Below are positions 17,395 through 27,534 of a DNA stretch of 64,000 bases, one piece after another. Made by a program: the position numbers and the translations under genes. Numbering within the stretch: the stretch's first letter is position 1; each line of letters starts with the position of its first letter. The DNA is from Mycolicibacterium neoaurum ATCC 25795. GTDB taxonomy: Bacteria > Actinomycetota > Actinomycetes > Mycobacteriales > Mycobacteriaceae. The notes under the pieces are model-generated. The model was not told the DNA's origin, did no database searches, and saw only the letters and a program-made list of their open reading frames with translations. The DNA is taken from positions 62,001 through 126,000 of the forward strand of contig NZ_JMDW01000003.1 in assembly GCF_000691525.1 (NCBI RefSeq), written 5' to 3'.

Positions 17395-18610
17395 GTATGC
17401 CGCGCTGTCGCGCGATGAGCTGGCCACCCTGGTACCCGAGCTGCTGCTGATCGGTCAGCTAATCGATCGTTCCGGAATGGCATGGTGTATCAGCAGTTTC
17501 GGTCGTGAAGAGATGTTGCAGATCGCCATCGAGGAGTGGGCGGCATCGAGTCCGCTGTACACCCGGAGGATGCAGAAGGCGCTTAGATACGAGGGCGTCG
17601 ACATCTACACCCTTTTCAAGGGCCTGCAGCTCGATATCGGTGCCCCGCCGCAGTTCATGGATTTCCGCTATATCGTGCACGACCGCTGGCACGGCGAGTT
17701 CTATCTCGACCATTGCGGGGCGTTGCTGGACGTCGAGCCGATGGGCCCCGACTACGTGCAGGGCATGTGCCACGACATCGAGGACCCGACCTTCGATGCC
17801 ACCGCCTTGGCGACCAACCGCAAGGCGCAGGTCCGGCCGATCCACCGGCCGCCGCGCACCCCTGCCGATCAGCACCCGCACTGCCGGTGGACCGTCATCA
17901 TCGACGAGTCCTACCCCGAGGTCCCGTTCATCCCCGAGATGGACATCGTCGCCGCGACCAACGCGCACGCATGTGAACTGGACCCGATCGACCCCGACGA
18001 CGACGGTGCGAGCGACTATTCCGGTGAGCTGCTCGCCGATGTCGACTTCGCCGCGTTCTCCCATTCGGCACTGGTGCGGATCGCCGACGAGGTGTGCCTC
18101 CAGATGCACCTGCTGGTCAAGTCGTTCCAGATCGCCGTGGAGAAGCGGGCCGGTGCGGACACCGAACTGGCCAGGTCGATCCGCACCAAACAACTCATCG
18201 GCATCGCGGGTGTGGCCGCCGATCGCATCCATAAGGCGCTGAAGCTGCCGACGACCACCGCCGGCGCCCTGCGGGTGCTGGAACTGCACCCGCTGCTCAA
18301 CCCTGCGGCCTATGTGTCGGCGGATATCGACCCGGGCTTCGTGCATGTGCGCCGATCCCCGGCGTATGAGGACGGGGCCTGGATCTCCCTGATCTCACCG
18401 GTCGCCGACGCCCCGTTGCAGGCCATCGTCGCCGCCGTCGACCCGCACCTGCGCGCAGAGGTGGCGGGCACCGAATCGGACTGGACGGTGCGGGTGATCG
18501 AGACCGATACGGCGGCCAAGAAGCTGCCCGAGGTCGAGGTATGCGAGTTCAGCGGTGGCGCGTCCTGGGTGTTCGAGGAGCGTAAGTCGCTGCCGCTCAC
18601 CGTGGTCTGA
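17384..18610 (+). CDS. conserved protein of unknown function ending the aldA operon
   Basis: A 408-residue soluble protein without an obvious signal or membrane segment. Distinct blocks: DRSGMAWCISSFGREEMLQIAIEEW near the start, HDRWHGEFYLDHCGALLDVEPMG, then MCHDIEDPTFDATA and RPIHRPPRTP, and a His/Cys-rich segment HPHCRW. The His, Cys and Asp content of the middle region hints at metal or small-ligand binding. The layout faintly recalls amidohydrolase-like 'ATC hydrolase' domains, but I cannot assign it. Start ATG 17384 overlaps the CMD gene by 11 bases, so it belongs to the same operon. I do not recall an M. tuberculosis counterpart at this position. Confidence 0.6.
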   Translation: MTSRYAALSRDELATLVPELLLIGQLIDRSGMAWCISSFGREEMLQIAIEEWAASSPLYTRRMQKALRYEGVDIYTLFKGLQLDIGAPPQFMDFRYIVHDRWHGEFYLDHCGALLDVEPMGPDYVQGMCHDIEDPTFDATALATNRKAQVRPIHRPPRTPADQHPHCRWTVIIDESYPEVPFIPEMDIVAATNAHACELDPIDPDDDGASDYSGELLADVDFAAFSHSALVRIADEVCLQMHLLVKSFQIAVEKRAGADTELARSIRTKQLIGIAGVAADRIHKALKLPTTTAGALRVLELHPLLNPAAYVSADIDPGFVHVRRSPAYEDGAWISLISPVADAPLQAIVAAVDPHLRAEVAGTESDWTVRVIETDTAAKKLPEVEVCEFSGGASWVFEERKSLPLTVV

Positions 18611-18612
18611 CC

Positions 18613-18665
18613 GCGATTTGTGGAGCCGCACCCGCGATGAGCGCGGCCGGGACTCCACAAATCGC
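18613..18665. terminator. long inverted repeat, bidirectional terminator-like
   Basis: GCGATTTGTGGAG (18613-18625) and CTCCACAAATCGC (18653-18665) are perfect 13-bp arms around a 27-base GC-rich centre with its own small stem. It lies between two convergent genes (ends at 18610 and 18674), so it can end transcription from both sides. It lacks a U tract. It may also be one copy of a dispersed palindromic repeat. Confidence 0.55.
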
Positions 18666-18673
18666 AAGAGGGG

Positions 18674-19267
18674 TCAGGGTCGCAGGGCCGGGGCGACCCA
18701 ACGCCGCAGGTAGGCACGCAACTGCTCACCGGTGCGTGGCGGCCGCCCCGGGTCGACGACGAACGACTGGATGATGCGCAGCAGGTGCTCGGCGAGCTCG
18801 TCGATCTCATCATCGGCGAAACCGGCTGCGGCCCAGTCGACATCGAAGCGCCGGACGACCGACTGCGCGAACCGCAGGCCGATATCGGAGGTCACCGATC
18901 CGCTGAGCGATGGTGACCGCTCGGGGGCGAGCAGCAATCCGATGTGTTTGTCCTTGGGCAGCCATTCCAGCGCCGTCGCGATGGCCTCGGTCGCGGCGTC
19001 GGCGGGATCGGTGATGCCGCGGATGTGGTTGGCCAACCGCTCCAGGAAATCGGTCGCAGCCACCACACCGGCCTGCATCAGCAGTGCATCGGTGCTCGGA
19101 AAATAGCGGTACACGGTCTGGCGGGTGACCCCGAGGGTTCTGGCGACATCGGCGATGGAGAAATCGGCGCCCCGTTCGTCGATGGCCCGGCCCGCGGCCG
19201 CCAGGATACGGGCGACGGCCTCTTCGTCACTGGCCGGCGCCGCACCCGACCACCCGTGGGTTCGCAC
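18674..19267 (-). CDS. TetR-family regulator next to the CYP125-like gene
   Basis: A 197-residue TetR protein. The helix-turn-helix is FSIADVARTLGVTRQTVYRY, followed by a helical effector domain. I use GTG 19267, which leaves 17 bases to the P450 stop. The frame stays open upstream into the P450 gene, where codons look non-genic. No clear SD. It is co-directional with and directly downstream of the P450, whose promoter region holds an inverted repeat (20563-20589) that could be its operator. Confidence 0.82.
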   Translation of the reverse strand: MRTHGWSGAAPASDEEAVARILAAAGRAIDERGADFSIADVARTLGVTRQTVYRYFPSTDALLMQAGVVAATDFLERLANHIRGITDPADAATEAIATALEWLPKDKHIGLLLAPERSPSLSGSVTSDIGLRFAQSVVRRFDVDWAAAGFADDEIDELAEHLLRIIQSFVVDPGRPPRTGEQLRAYLRRWVAPALRP

Positions 19268-19284
19268 GCGCAGAATTGTAGCGA

Positions 19285-20520
19285 TCAGGAGTAGGAAACC
19301 TGCAGTTCCTTCACCCCGTTGATCCAACCAGACCGAAGGCGCTGCGGCTCAGCCAGTTTGGAGATGTCGGGGATCTGGTTGGCGATCTCGTTGAACATCA
19401 GCTTGATCTCCATGCGGGCCAGATTGGCGCCGATGCAGAAATGAGCGCCGTTTCCGCCGAAAGCCAGATGCGGATTGGGGTTGCGCAGGATGTCGAACCG
19501 GAACGGGTCGGTGAACACCGATTCGTCGTAGTTCGCCGAGCTGTAGAACAACCCGACCCGCTGTCCTTGCTTGATGGTGACACCGCCGATCTCGGTGTCC
19601 TGGAGCGCGGTGCGCTGGAAGCAGTGCACCGGGCTGGCCCAGCGGATGATCTCCTCGATCGCGGTGTCGGGCCGCTCGCGCTTGAAAAGCTCCCACTGGT
19701 CCGGGTTTTCGAGAAACGCGTTCATCCCGTGGGTCATCGCATTGCGGGTGGTCTCGTTGCCGGCCACGGCCAGCAGGATCACGAAGAAGGCGAACTCCAC
19801 TTCGGTGATGCCCTCTTCCTCACCCAGATCGGCCTGGACCAGGCGGGTGACGATGTCATCGGCGGGACACTTCCGGCGCTGCTCGGCCATGTTGTACGCG
19901 TAACCCATCAGCTCCGCGTTGGCGGTCGTCGGGTCGCTGTCGAAATCCGGATCGTCGGTGTTCATGATGCAGTTCGACCAGTGGAAGATCTTCGCCCGGT
20001 CCTCCTCGGGCACCCCGATCAGATCGGCGATGGCCTGCAGCGGTAGCGGCATCGCCACGTCATCGACGAAGTTGCCGGAGCCGCGCTCGGCGGCCCGTGC
20101 CACGATCTCGCGCGCCGCCACCGCCAGCTTCTCTTCCAACGCGGCCACCGAGCGTGGGGTGAATAGACGCGAGACCAGCTTGCGCAACCGGGTGTGCTCC
20201 GGGGCATCGTGGTTGATCAACAGGGCCTTGGTGAGGTCGAGTTGGTCGGCGGTGATGCCGTCGGGGAGCCGCATGACCGCGCCCTTGGCGTTGGTGGACC
20301 AGATGTCGCCGCTGTTGCGGGAGATGGTCTTGACATCCTCGTGCCGACTGATGACCCAATAGCCGCCGTCATCGAATATCGACTCGCCCTGTGCGTTCCA
20401 CCAGATCGGGGCGGTCTTGCGAAGGTGGGCGAACTCGGTGACCGGAAGCCCCTGCAACAGCACCTCCGGGTCGGTGAAGTCGTACCCCGCACCGAACGGA
20501 CACGCATCCATCGTCGTCAT
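19285..20520 (-). CDS. cytochrome P450, CYP125-like (steroid side-chain oxidase type)
   Basis: A 411-residue P450 closely resembling CYP125. N-terminal [31 protein letters not shown], the pocket segments [26 protein letters not shown]-helix [10 protein letters not shown], ExxR-region [10 protein letters not shown], and heme motif [11 protein letters not shown] all match the CYP125 pattern. CYP125 hydroxylates C26/C27 of cholesterol and cholestenone. The genuine cholesterol-locus CYP125 sits elsewhere in mycobacterial genomes, so this is probably a paralogue with its own TetR. SD-like GAGG lies about 8 bases before ATG 20520. Divergent from purD. Confidence 0.88.
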   Translation of the reverse strand: MTTMDACPFGAGYDFTDPEVLLQGLPVTEFAHLRKTAPIWWNAQGESIFDDGGYWVISRHEDVKTISRNSGDIWSTNAKGAVMRLPDGITADQLDLTKALLINHDAPEHTRLRKLVSRLFTPRSVAALEEKLAVAAREIVARAAERGSGNFVDDVAMPLPLQAIADLIGVPEEDRAKIFHWSNCIMNTDDPDFDSDPTTANAELMGYAYNMAEQRRKCPADDIVTRLVQADLGEEEGITEVEFAFFVILLAVAGNETTRNAMTHGMNAFLENPDQWELFKRERPDTAIEEIIRWASPVHCFQRTALQDTEIGGVTIKQGQRVGLFYSSANYDESVFTDPFRFDILRNPNPHLAFGGNGAHFCIGANLARMEIKLMFNEIANQIPDISKLAEPQRLRSGWINGVKELQVSYS

Positions 20521-20562
20521 CGACAGCCTCGTTTCTGTGACCTACCGCACTCGTCCCATCGA

Positions 20563-20589
20563 CCATACATGTTGCTGTCAAGTGTATGG
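20563..20589. promoter_or_regulatory. candidate TetR operator between the P450 and purD
   Basis: CCATACA (20563-20569) and TGTATGG (20583-20589) form perfect 7-bp arms around 13 bases, with further partial symmetry inside. It lies 43 bases upstream of the P450 ATG and 50 bases upstream of purD. Confidence 0.45.
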
Positions 20590-20624
20590 CCGCGGTCCCG
20601 GCACGCGGACCGTCGCGATGCGGA

Positions 20625-20630
20625 TAGGCT
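20625..20630 (+). promoter_or_regulatory. -10 element TAGGCT of purD
   Basis: TAGGCT fits TANNNT and ends eight bases before the purD GTG. No SD is visible, so purD is probably leaderless or nearly so. Confidence 0.45.
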
Positions 20631-20638
20631 TGTCGTCC

Positions 20639-21907
20639 GTGCGCGTCCTCGTCATCGGATCCGGAGCCCGTGAACACGCCCTGCTGCTGGCGCTGCGGCG
20701 CGACCCGCAGGTCGATTGGTTGGGGGTGGCGCCCGGCAACGCCGGCACCGCGGCCCTCGCCGACCAGTACGAACTCGACATCACCTCGGGCCCCGCCGTG
20801 GTGGCGCTGGCTCGCAAGGTCGACGCCGATCTGGTCGTGGTGGGTCCGGAGGTACCGCTGGTACTGGGTGTCGCCGATGCGCTGCGTGCCGCCGGGATCG
20901 CCTGCTTCGGGCCGTCCAAGGATGGCGCCCGCATCGAGGGGTCCAAGGCCTTCGCCAAAGACGTCATGACCGCCGCCGGCGTGCGCACCGCGACGAGCGA
21001 GATCGTCGACAACCCCGCCAAGCTGGACGCGGCCCTGGACCGGTTCGGTCCGCCCGCAGGCCAGGCGGCCTGGGTGGTCAAGGACGACGGGCTGGCCGCG
21101 GGCAAGGGCGTCGTCGTCACGACCGACCGGGACGCCGCCAGGGCGCATGCCGCCGCGCTGCTGGACTCCGGTCATCCGGTGTTGCTCGAATCCTTCCTGG
21201 ACGGCCCCGAGGTATCGCTGTTCTGCGTCGTCGACGGCGAGACCGTCGTGCCGCTGCTGCCCGCGCAGGACTTCAAGCGCGTCGGCGACAACGACAGCGG
21301 CCCCAACACCGGGGGGATGGGTGCCTATACCCCGCTGCCGTGGCTGCCTGCCGAGGTGGTCACCCAGATCGTCGACGAGATCGTCAAACCGGTTGCCGCC
21401 GAGATGGTCTCGCGAGGTAGCTCATTTTCCGGACTGCTCTATGCCGGTCTGGCAATCACGTCTGCGGGACCGTCTGTGGTGGAGTTCAACTGCCGATTCG
21501 GCGATCCGGAGACCCAGGCGGTGCTCGCGCTGCTGGAGTCCCCGCTCGGCGGTCTGTTGCACGCCGCGGCCACCGGAACGCTGGCCTCCTTCGGGGAGTT
21601 GCGCTGGCGGGACGGCGCGGCCGTCACGGTGGTGATCGCCGCCGAGAACTATCCCGGCCGCCCCCGCACCGGTGACGTGATCATCGGGGCGGAGGCGCCG
21701 GGAGTGCTGCACGCCGGTACCGCCCGGCGCGAGGACGGTGCCGTGGTCTCCGCCGGTGGGCGGGTGTTGTCGGTCGTCGGTACCGGCGACGACCTGGATG
21801 CCGCGCGGGCCGCGGCATATGCGCTGATCGACTCGATCAAGTTGCCCGGCAGCCACTTTCGTACCGATATCGGGCTCGCGGCGGCCGAGGGTCGGATCAG
21901 CCTCTGA
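20639..21907 (+). CDS. purD: phosphoribosylamine-glycine ligase PurD
   Basis: A 422-residue GAR synthetase (Rv0772 is also 422): ATP + glycine + phosphoribosylamine to GAR, step 2 of purine synthesis. It has the N-terminal [18 protein letters not shown]-grasp segments [13 protein letters not shown] and [25 protein letters not shown], and [12 protein letters not shown]. Start GTG 20639 matches the conserved N-terminus. The 3' end overlaps the convergent esterase gene by 11 bases. Confidence 0.97.
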   Translation: MRVLVIGSGAREHALLLALRRDPQVDWLGVAPGNAGTAALADQYELDITSGPAVVALARKVDADLVVVGPEVPLVLGVADALRAAGIACFGPSKDGARIEGSKAFAKDVMTAAGVRTATSEIVDNPAKLDAALDRFGPPAGQAAWVVKDDGLAAGKGVVVTTDRDAARAHAAALLDSGHPVLLESFLDGPEVSLFCVVDGETVVPLLPAQDFKRVGDNDSGPNTGGMGAYTPLPWLPAEVVTQIVDEIVKPVAAEMVSRGSSFSGLLYAGLAITSAGPSVVEFNCRFGDPETQAVLALLESPLGGLLHAAATGTLASFGELRWRDGAAVTVVIAAENYPGRPRTGDVIIGAEAPGVLHAGTARREDGAVVSAGGRVLSVVGTGDDLDAARAAAYALIDSIKLPGSHFRTDIGLAAAEGRISL

Positions 21908-22712
21908 CCAACAGCGGTGCCAGCCAGGAGATCTCGGCGGGCAACTGCTGGCTCCAGAACCCGCCGTCATGGCCGCCCGGGGAGAACCCGCCGGCAGGCG
22001 GGTTGGGCAGCTGGGCGATGAACTCCCGCGTCGCCGACGCGAACGGGTCGCTGTTGCCGCAGTCGATCCGCACCGGAATCTGGCCCAGCGCGGGCAGGCC
22101 CCACACGCTGTTGGCCTCGTAGTCGGCGGCATCGTCGAAGGCGCCCGGTGCGGCAGCCCCCGGCGAGGTCCACAGCGCGGGACTCACCGCGCAGATGGCC
22201 GCGGTGCGGGCCGGTCCCAGCCGCGCGCCGAGCAGCAGCGCTCCGTAGCCGCCCATCGACCAGCCGATGAACCCGACGCGCGAGGTGTCCAGACCCTGGT
22301 CGGTGAGCATCGGCAGCAGCTCGTCGAGAACCATCGAGCCGGCATCGTCACCGGATGCCCGTTTGTGCCAGTATCCGCCGCCGCCGTCGACCGCGACCAC
22401 CGCGAACGGCGGCAGCCCCGCCGCCACCGCCTCTGCCAGGCCCTGCTCCACACCGCCGGCCATCACCGTCGCGGCGTCACTGCCCTTGCCGTGCAAAGCG
22501 ATCACCGGACGCAGCGGCGCCGTCTGGCCCGGCGGTCGGGCGATCGCCCAGTTCGTCTGTAGCCCGCCGCGGGCGGCCGAGCGGAACGAACCCGACTGGT
22601 ATGTCGGTGCCGGTTGCGCGTGTGCGACCGGCGCGGTCGCGGATCCCACGGCATAACCGGCGAGAGCGCCCAGACCCATCCGTAACAGGGCGCGGCGATT
22701 CGGTGCGGGCAT
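21897..22712 (-). CDS. secreted alpha/beta-hydrolase (esterase, Rv0774c type)
   Basis: A 271-residue hydrolase. N-terminal [19 protein letters not shown] resembles a Tat signal (twin Arg, then a hydrophobic core), with likely cleavage after AHA near residue 32. The nucleophile is S152 in GWSMGG; a His in [10 protein letters not shown] near the C-terminus completes the triad. An S-formylglutathione hydrolase/esterase-D-like fold is likely, acting on short acyl esters outside the membrane. Start: ATG 22712 is nine bases after GGCAGG; ATG 22721 is an alternative. Divergent from a TetR gene. Confidence 0.85.
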   Translation of the reverse strand: MPAPNRRALLRMGLGALAGYAVGSATAPVAHAQPAPTYQSGSFRSAARGGLQTNWAIARPPGQTAPLRPVIALHGKGSDAATVMAGGVEQGLAEAVAAGLPPFAVVAVDGGGGYWHKRASGDDAGSMVLDELLPMLTDQGLDTSRVGFIGWSMGGYGALLLGARLGPARTAAICAVSPALWTSPGAAAPGAFDDAADYEANSVWGLPALGQIPVRIDCGNSDPFASATREFIAQLPNPPAGGFSPGGHDGGFWSQQLPAEISWLAPLLVRG

Positions 22713-22749
22713 GTGCGACATCCTGCCATCGGGGTTTGATCTTGGTCCC

Positions 22750-22773
22750 ACGGCGATACATGTGTAACGCCGT
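22750..22773. promoter_or_regulatory. 24-bp near-palindrome, candidate TetR operator
   Basis: Outer arms ACGGCG (22750-22755) and CGCCGT (22768-22773), and inner arms TACA (22757-22760) and TGTA (22763-22766). Ten of the 12 base pairs of the dyad are symmetric. It is placed between the divergent esterase and TetR genes, 46 bases before the TetR start. Confidence 0.65.
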
Positions 22774-22818
22774 AATGATTGCCGAAAAAGCCCATGCAAC
22801 TGGGATTTCGCTGGCACG

Positions 22819-23448
22819 ATGCAATGCGTGACGGCGGCGGTGACCCCCAAGGGAGAGCGGCGGCGGGGCGCTCTGGTCAGCGCCGCCGCCGACCTGCTCT
22901 GCGAGGGCGGCATCGACGCGGTACGCCACCGTGCGGTCGCCGCCCGCGCCGGGTTGCCGCTGGCATCGACCACCTACTACTTCTCCTCGCTGGAGGACCT
23001 CATCGCCAAGGCGGTGGAGTACGTCGGGATGCGGGAGGCCGAGCAACTCCGGGCGCAGGTCGCCACCCTGTCGCGGCGTCGCCGCGGCGCCGAGTCGACG
23101 GCGGATCTGCTGGTGGACCTGCTGGTGGGCGACGCCCCTGGTGCGCGTATGCCCGAGCAGCTGATCTCGCGCTATGAACGTCTCATCGCATGTGCGCGGC
23201 AGCCGGAACTGCGCGATATCCAACGTCGCATCCTGCGGCAGCGCACCGATGCGGTGGTCGAGGTCGTCGAGCGGTCGGGCCGTGCGGTGCGCAGCGAGCT
23301 CGTCACCGCCCTGGTGTGCGCGGTGGACGGAGCTGTGGTTGCCTCATTGGTGGATGACGGGGAGGGTCCCCGCGCAACTGCACGAGCGACGTTGATCGAT
23401 GTGATCGATGTGCTCGCGCCGGTCGACGACCGGGTCGCGCACGTCTGA
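22819..23448 (+). CDS. TetR-family regulator (Rv0775 type)
   Basis: A 209-residue TetR protein. HTH region VRHRAVAARAGLPLASTTYYFSSLEDL at about 36-62, followed by a mostly helical ligand-binding domain. Likely represses itself and the divergent esterase through the palindrome at 22750-22773. Start ATG 22819; internal GTG codons give slightly shorter options. Confidence 0.88.
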   Translation: MQCVTAAVTPKGERRRGALVSAAADLLCEGGIDAVRHRAVAARAGLPLASTTYYFSSLEDLIAKAVEYVGMREAEQLRAQVATLSRRRRGAESTADLLVDLLVGDAPGARMPEQLISRYERLIACARQPELRDIQRRILRQRTDAVVEVVERSGRAVRSELVTALVCAVDGAVVASLVDDGEGPRATARATLIDVIDVLAPVDDRVAHV

Positions 23449-23467
23449 GACCAGTGAGGGGGCGGCA

Positions 23468-24886
23468 GTGTCAGAGCCGAAAACCAACGACGAACCACAG
23501 CTGCGAAGGGTCATGGGACCCGGGCTGCTGCTGTTGTTCATCGTCGGCGACATCCTGGGCACCGGGGTCTACGCGCTCACCGGTCAGGTCGCGGGCGAGG
23601 TCGGCGGCGCGGCATGGCTGCCGTTCCTGATCGCGTTCCTGATCGCGACCGTCACCGCCTTCTCCTACCTGGAGCTGGTCACCAAGTACCCGCAGGCGGC
23701 AGGCGCAGCCCTGTACGCGCACAAGGCTTTCGGCATCCACTTCGTCACCTTCCTCGTCGCGTTCGTGGTGATGTGTTCGGGCATCACCTCGGCGTCCACG
23801 GCATCGCAGGCCTTCGCCTCCAACTTCGTCAAAGGGTTCGGGCTCGACTGGGGCAAGTTCGGCATCGCCGCGATCGCGTTGGCGTTCATGGCGATTCTGG
23901 CGGCGATCAACTTCCGCGGCGTCAGCGAGAGCGTCAAGTTGAACGTGGTCCTCACGATCGTGGAGATCACCGGCCTCGGCGTGGTGATCCTGGTCGGGCT
24001 GTGGGCCTTCACCCAGGGCGGCGACGTCGACTTCTCCCGGGTGACCGTGTTCGAAAGCGAAGGAGACCGAAGCACATTCGTCGCCGTGACGGCCGCGACC
24101 TCGCTGGCGTTCTTCGCGATGGTGGGCTTCGAGGACTCGGTCAACATGGCCGAGGAGACCAAGGACCCGGTCCGCATCTTCCCCAAGGTCCTGCTCACCG
24201 GGCTGGGTATCGCGGGTGTCGTGTACGTGCTGGTGTCGATCATCGCGGTCGCCCTGGTGCCGATCGGTGACCTCAAGGAGAGCTCCACCCCGCTGGTCGA
24301 CGTCGTCGAGGCCGCCGCACCGGGCCTGCCGATCGACACGTTGTTCCCGTTCATCACGATGTTCGCGGTCTCCAACACGGCGCTGATCAACATGTTGATG
24401 GCCAGCCGGCTCATCTACGGCATGGCGCGCCAGCACGTGCTGCCGCCGGTGCTGGGCCAGGTGCACCGCACCCGCCACACCCCGTACGTCGCCATCGCCT
24501 TCACCACCGTGATCGCGTTCGGGCTGATCTTCTACGTGTCCGCCTTCGCCAGCAGTAAGGCCATCTCGATCCTGGGCGGTACGACATCACTGCTGTTGCT
24601 GGCGGTCTTCACGATCGTCAACATTGCGGTGCTGGTGCTGCGTCGCGATGTGAAGGCCGACGGCGCGCATTTCCGGACGCCGACGGTACTGCCGGTCATC
24701 GGGGCGCTGGCCTCGGCTTATCTGGTCACCCCGTTGTCCGGGCGGCCGGCGCAGCAGTATCTGCTGGCCGGCCTGCTGGTCGTCACCGGTGTCGTCCTCT
24801 ACGGGGTGACCACGCTGATCAATCGGCAACTCGGGATCCGCGGTGAGGGCATCACCGACCCGAGCCACCTCGAGGACGCACCCTAA
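23468..24886 (+). CDS. APC-family amino acid permease
   Basis: A 472-residue integral membrane transporter with about 12 hydrophobic segments. TM1 carries the APC-type unwound helix GDILGTGVYALTG, and TM6 the segment FFAMVGFEDSVNMAEE. Probably takes up an amino acid or amine; the substrate cannot be read from sequence. Start GTG 23468 follows GAGGGGGCGGCA; the tetR stop is 20 bases upstream, so the two may be co-transcribed. It ends just before purB. Confidence 0.88.
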   Translation: MSEPKTNDEPQLRRVMGPGLLLLFIVGDILGTGVYALTGQVAGEVGGAAWLPFLIAFLIATVTAFSYLELVTKYPQAAGAALYAHKAFGIHFVTFLVAFVVMCSGITSASTASQAFASNFVKGFGLDWGKFGIAAIALAFMAILAAINFRGVSESVKLNVVLTIVEITGLGVVILVGLWAFTQGGDVDFSRVTVFESEGDRSTFVAVTAATSLAFFAMVGFEDSVNMAEETKDPVRIFPKVLLTGLGIAGVVYVLVSIIAVALVPIGDLKESSTPLVDVVEAAAPGLPIDTLFPFITMFAVSNTALINMLMASRLIYGMARQHVLPPVLGQVHRTRHTPYVAIAFTTVIAFGLIFYVSAFASSKAISILGGTTSLLLLAVFTIVNIAVLVLRRDVKADGAHFRTPTVLPVIGALASAYLVTPLSGRPAQQYLLAGLLVVTGVVLYGVTTLINRQLGIRGEGITDPSHLEDAP

Positions 24887-24897
24887 GCTGTGTGTCC

Positions 24898-26316
24898 GTG
24901 ACGATCCCGAATGTTCTGGCCAACCGCTACGCAAGTGCCGAGATGGCCGAGATCTGGTCGCCGGAGAACAAGATCATCGCCGAGCGTCGGCTCTGGCTCG
25001 CTGTCCTGCGCGCCCAGTCCGAACTGGGCATTCCGCTTCCGGACGGGGTCGTCGAGGACTACGAGCGGGTGATCGGAACCGTCGATCTCGGCTCCATCGC
25101 GGCGCGCGAACGGGTGACCCGCCATGATGTGAAGGCCCGTATCGAGGAGTTCAACGCCCTAGCCGGCCACGAGCACGTCCACAAGGGCATGACCAGCCGG
25201 GACCTGACCGAGAACGTCGAACAGCTGCAGATCCGGCAATCGCTGGAACTGGTGTTCGCCCACGGTGTCGCGGTCGTCGCGCGGCTGGCCGAGCGGGCGG
25301 TGCTCTACCGCGATGTGGTGATGGCCGGGCGCAGTCACAACGTCGCGGCCCAGGCGACCACGCTCGGCAAGCGATTCGCCTCGGCCGCCGAGGAGACGCT
25401 GGTGGCGCTGACCCGGTTGCGCGACTTGATCGACCGGTATCCGCTGCGCGGGGTGAAGGGCCCGATGGGCACGGCCCAGGACATGCTCGATCTGTTCGGT
25501 GGCGACGCGGGCAAACTTGCCGAGTTGGAACGCCGGGTTGCCGAGTTCCTGGGCTTCACCGATGTTTTCACCAGCGTCGGGCAGGTGTACCCACGGTCGC
25601 TGGACCACGATGTGGTCTCCGCCCTTGTCCAGCTCGGTGCCGGCCCGTCCTCGTTCGCGCACACCATCCGCCTCATGGCCGGCCACGAGCTGGTGACCGA
25701 GGGATTCGCGCCGGGGCAGGTCGGGTCCTCGGCCATGCCACACAAGATGAACACCCGCTCCTGCGAACGGGTGAACGGGCTGCAGGTGGTCTTGCGCGGT
25801 TACGCGTCGATGGCCGCCGAACTGGCCGGCGCGCAGTGGAACGAGGGTGACGTGTTCTGCTCGGTGGTGCGCCGGGTGGCACTGCCGGACGCCTTCTTCG
25901 CCATCGACGGACAGACCGAGACGTTCCTGACCGTGCTGGACGAGTTCGGCGCCTATCCGGCCGTCATCCAGCGCGAACTCGACCGTTACCTGCCGTTCCT
26001 GGCCACCACCCGAATCCTGATCGCGGCGGTGCGCGCCGGCGTCGGCCGCGAAACCGCGCACGAGGTCATCAAGGAGCACGCGGTGGCGGTGGCGCTGGCC
26101 ATGCGCGAGAAGGGTGCCGAACCCGATCTGTTGGACCGGCTGGCGGCCGATCCGCGACTGCCGCTGGACCGCATCGCCCTCGATGACGCACTGGCCGACA
26201 AGGCGGCGTTCACCGGCGCCGCCGGTGACCAGGTCGACGGTGTGGTGGCCGCCGTCGGGGAACTGATCGGCCGCTATCCCGACGCGGCGAAGTACACCTC
26301 GGGCGCCATTCTGTGA
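24898..26316 (+). CDS. purB: adenylosuccinate lyase PurB
   Basis: A 472-residue fumarase/aspartase-superfamily lyase (Rv0777 is 472). It cleaves SAICAR and adenylosuccinate, releasing fumarate. It has the His-containing segments [12 protein letters not shown] and [13 protein letters not shown], plus the signature [10 protein letters not shown]. Start: GTG 24898 gives [11 protein letters not shown], matching MSIPNVL in M. tuberculosis. GTG 24892 is an alternative. TAAGCT at 24884-24889 is eight bases before GTG 24898. Confidence 0.96.
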   Translation: MTIPNVLANRYASAEMAEIWSPENKIIAERRLWLAVLRAQSELGIPLPDGVVEDYERVIGTVDLGSIAARERVTRHDVKARIEEFNALAGHEHVHKGMTSRDLTENVEQLQIRQSLELVFAHGVAVVARLAERAVLYRDVVMAGRSHNVAAQATTLGKRFASAAEETLVALTRLRDLIDRYPLRGVKGPMGTAQDMLDLFGGDAGKLAELERRVAEFLGFTDVFTSVGQVYPRSLDHDVVSALVQLGAGPSSFAHTIRLMAGHELVTEGFAPGQVGSSAMPHKMNTRSCERVNGLQVVLRGYASMAAELAGAQWNEGDVFCSVVRRVALPDAFFAIDGQTETFLTVLDEFGAYPAVIQRELDRYLPFLATTRILIAAVRAGVGRETAHEVIKEHAVAVALAMREKGAEPDLLDRLAADPRLPLDRIALDDALADKAAFTGAAGDQVDGVVAAVGELIGRYPDAAKYTSGAIL

Positions 26317-27530
26317 CACTGGCCGACCTCACCGATCTGGACAATTTCGCGCAGGGATTCCCGCACGAACTGTTCGCGCTGCATCGTCGTGAGGCACCGG
26401 TCCACTGGCACGCACCGACCGTGCACACCCCCGACGGCGAGGGCTTCTGGTCGGTGGCCACCTACGCCGAAACCCTTGCCGTACTGCGTGATCCGGAGAC
26501 CTATTCGTCGGTGACCGGAGGTACCCGTCCGTACGGCGGAACGCTGCTACAGGACCTCGCCGTTGCCGGTCAGGTGCTCAACATGATGGACGACCCGCGC
26601 CACGCCCAGATCCGGCGACTGGTCAGCTCCGGGCTGACCCCGCGGATGATCACCCGCGTCGAAGAGGATCTGCGCGCCCGTGCCCGCTCCCTGCTGGATG
26701 CGGTCATCCCGGGCCAGCCGCTCGATTTCCTGGTCGACGTGGCCGCCGAACTGCCGATGCAGATGATCTGCATCCTGTTGGGGGTGCCCGATTCCGAACG
26801 GCACTGGTTGTTCGAGGCGATCGAACCGCAGTTCGACTTCGGCAAGGCGCGAAGCGCGGCGGTGGGCCAGCTGAGCGCCGAAGAGGCCGGTTCGCGGATG
26901 TACAGCTACGGGATGGAGTTGATCGCCGCCAAACGGGCCACCCCGACCGACGACATGCTCTCGGTGGTCGCCAATGCGGATCTGGACGACTCTGTGGCAC
27001 CGCTGTCCGATCTCGAGCTCTACCTGTTCTTCAGCCTGCTGTTCAGTGCCGGTGCGGAGACCACCCGCAATGCCGTCGCCGGCGGACTGTTGGCGCTCAT
27101 CGAGCATCCCGAGCAGTTGCACCTGCTGCGCGGCGACCTGTCGCTGTTGCCGTCGGCCATCGAGGAGATGGTGCGCTGGACCACCCCGTCACCGTCGAAG
27201 CGGCGCACCGCCACCGCCGCGGTGACACTGGGTGGCTGCCGGATCGAGCCCGGGCAGAAGGTGCAGATCTGGGAGGGTTCGGCCAATCGCGACCCGGCGG
27301 TGTTCGTCGACCCCGACAGGTTCGATATCACCCGGAAACCGAACCCGCACTTGGGATTCGGTCAAGGTGTCCACTACTGCCTCGGCGCCAACCTGGCCCG
27401 CCTCGAGTTGCGCGTGCTGTTCGAGGAACTGCTCGCCCGGTTCGGCACGGCTCGCTTGGTCGCGCCGGTCGAGTGGACCCGCAGCAACCGGCACACCGGA
27501 ATGCGGCACATGTTCGTCGAGTTCGGCTGA
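26313..27530 (+). CDS. cyp126: cytochrome P450 CYP126
   Basis: A 405-residue P450 (Rv0778 position). I-helix [10 protein letters not shown], ExxR-region EEMVRWTTP and heme motif [13 protein letters not shown] start overlaps the purB stop (GTGA), so it is translationally coupled to a purine gene, as in M. tuberculosis. CYP126 of M. tuberculosis has been linked to azole-type and amide ligands; its natural substrate is unknown. Confidence 0.93.
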   Translation: MTLADLTDLDNFAQGFPHELFALHRREAPVHWHAPTVHTPDGEGFWSVATYAETLAVLRDPETYSSVTGGTRPYGGTLLQDLAVAGQVLNMMDDPRHAQIRRLVSSGLTPRMITRVEEDLRARARSLLDAVIPGQPLDFLVDVAAELPMQMICILLGVPDSERHWLFEAIEPQFDFGKARSAAVGQLSAEEAGSRMYSYGMELIAAKRATPTDDMLSVVANADLDDSVAPLSDLELYLFFSLLFSAGAETTRNAVAGGLLALIEHPEQLHLLRGDLSLLPSAIEEMVRWTTPSPSKRRTATAAVTLGGCRIEPGQKVQIWEGSANRDPAVFVDPDRFDITRKPNPHLGFGQGVHYCLGANLARLELRVLFEELLARFGTARLVAPVEWTRSNRHTGMRHMFVEFG

Positions 27531-27534
27531 TCGT

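Noticed and set aside
18613..18665. Inverted repeat considered as an insertion-sequence end
   Set aside because: No transposase, no target-site duplication, and the two arms face each other within 53 bp.
20563..20589. Inverted repeat considered as a KstR cholesterol-regulator site
   Set aside because: It lacks the AAC-N2-GTT core of KstR sites; a local TetR operator is a better reading.
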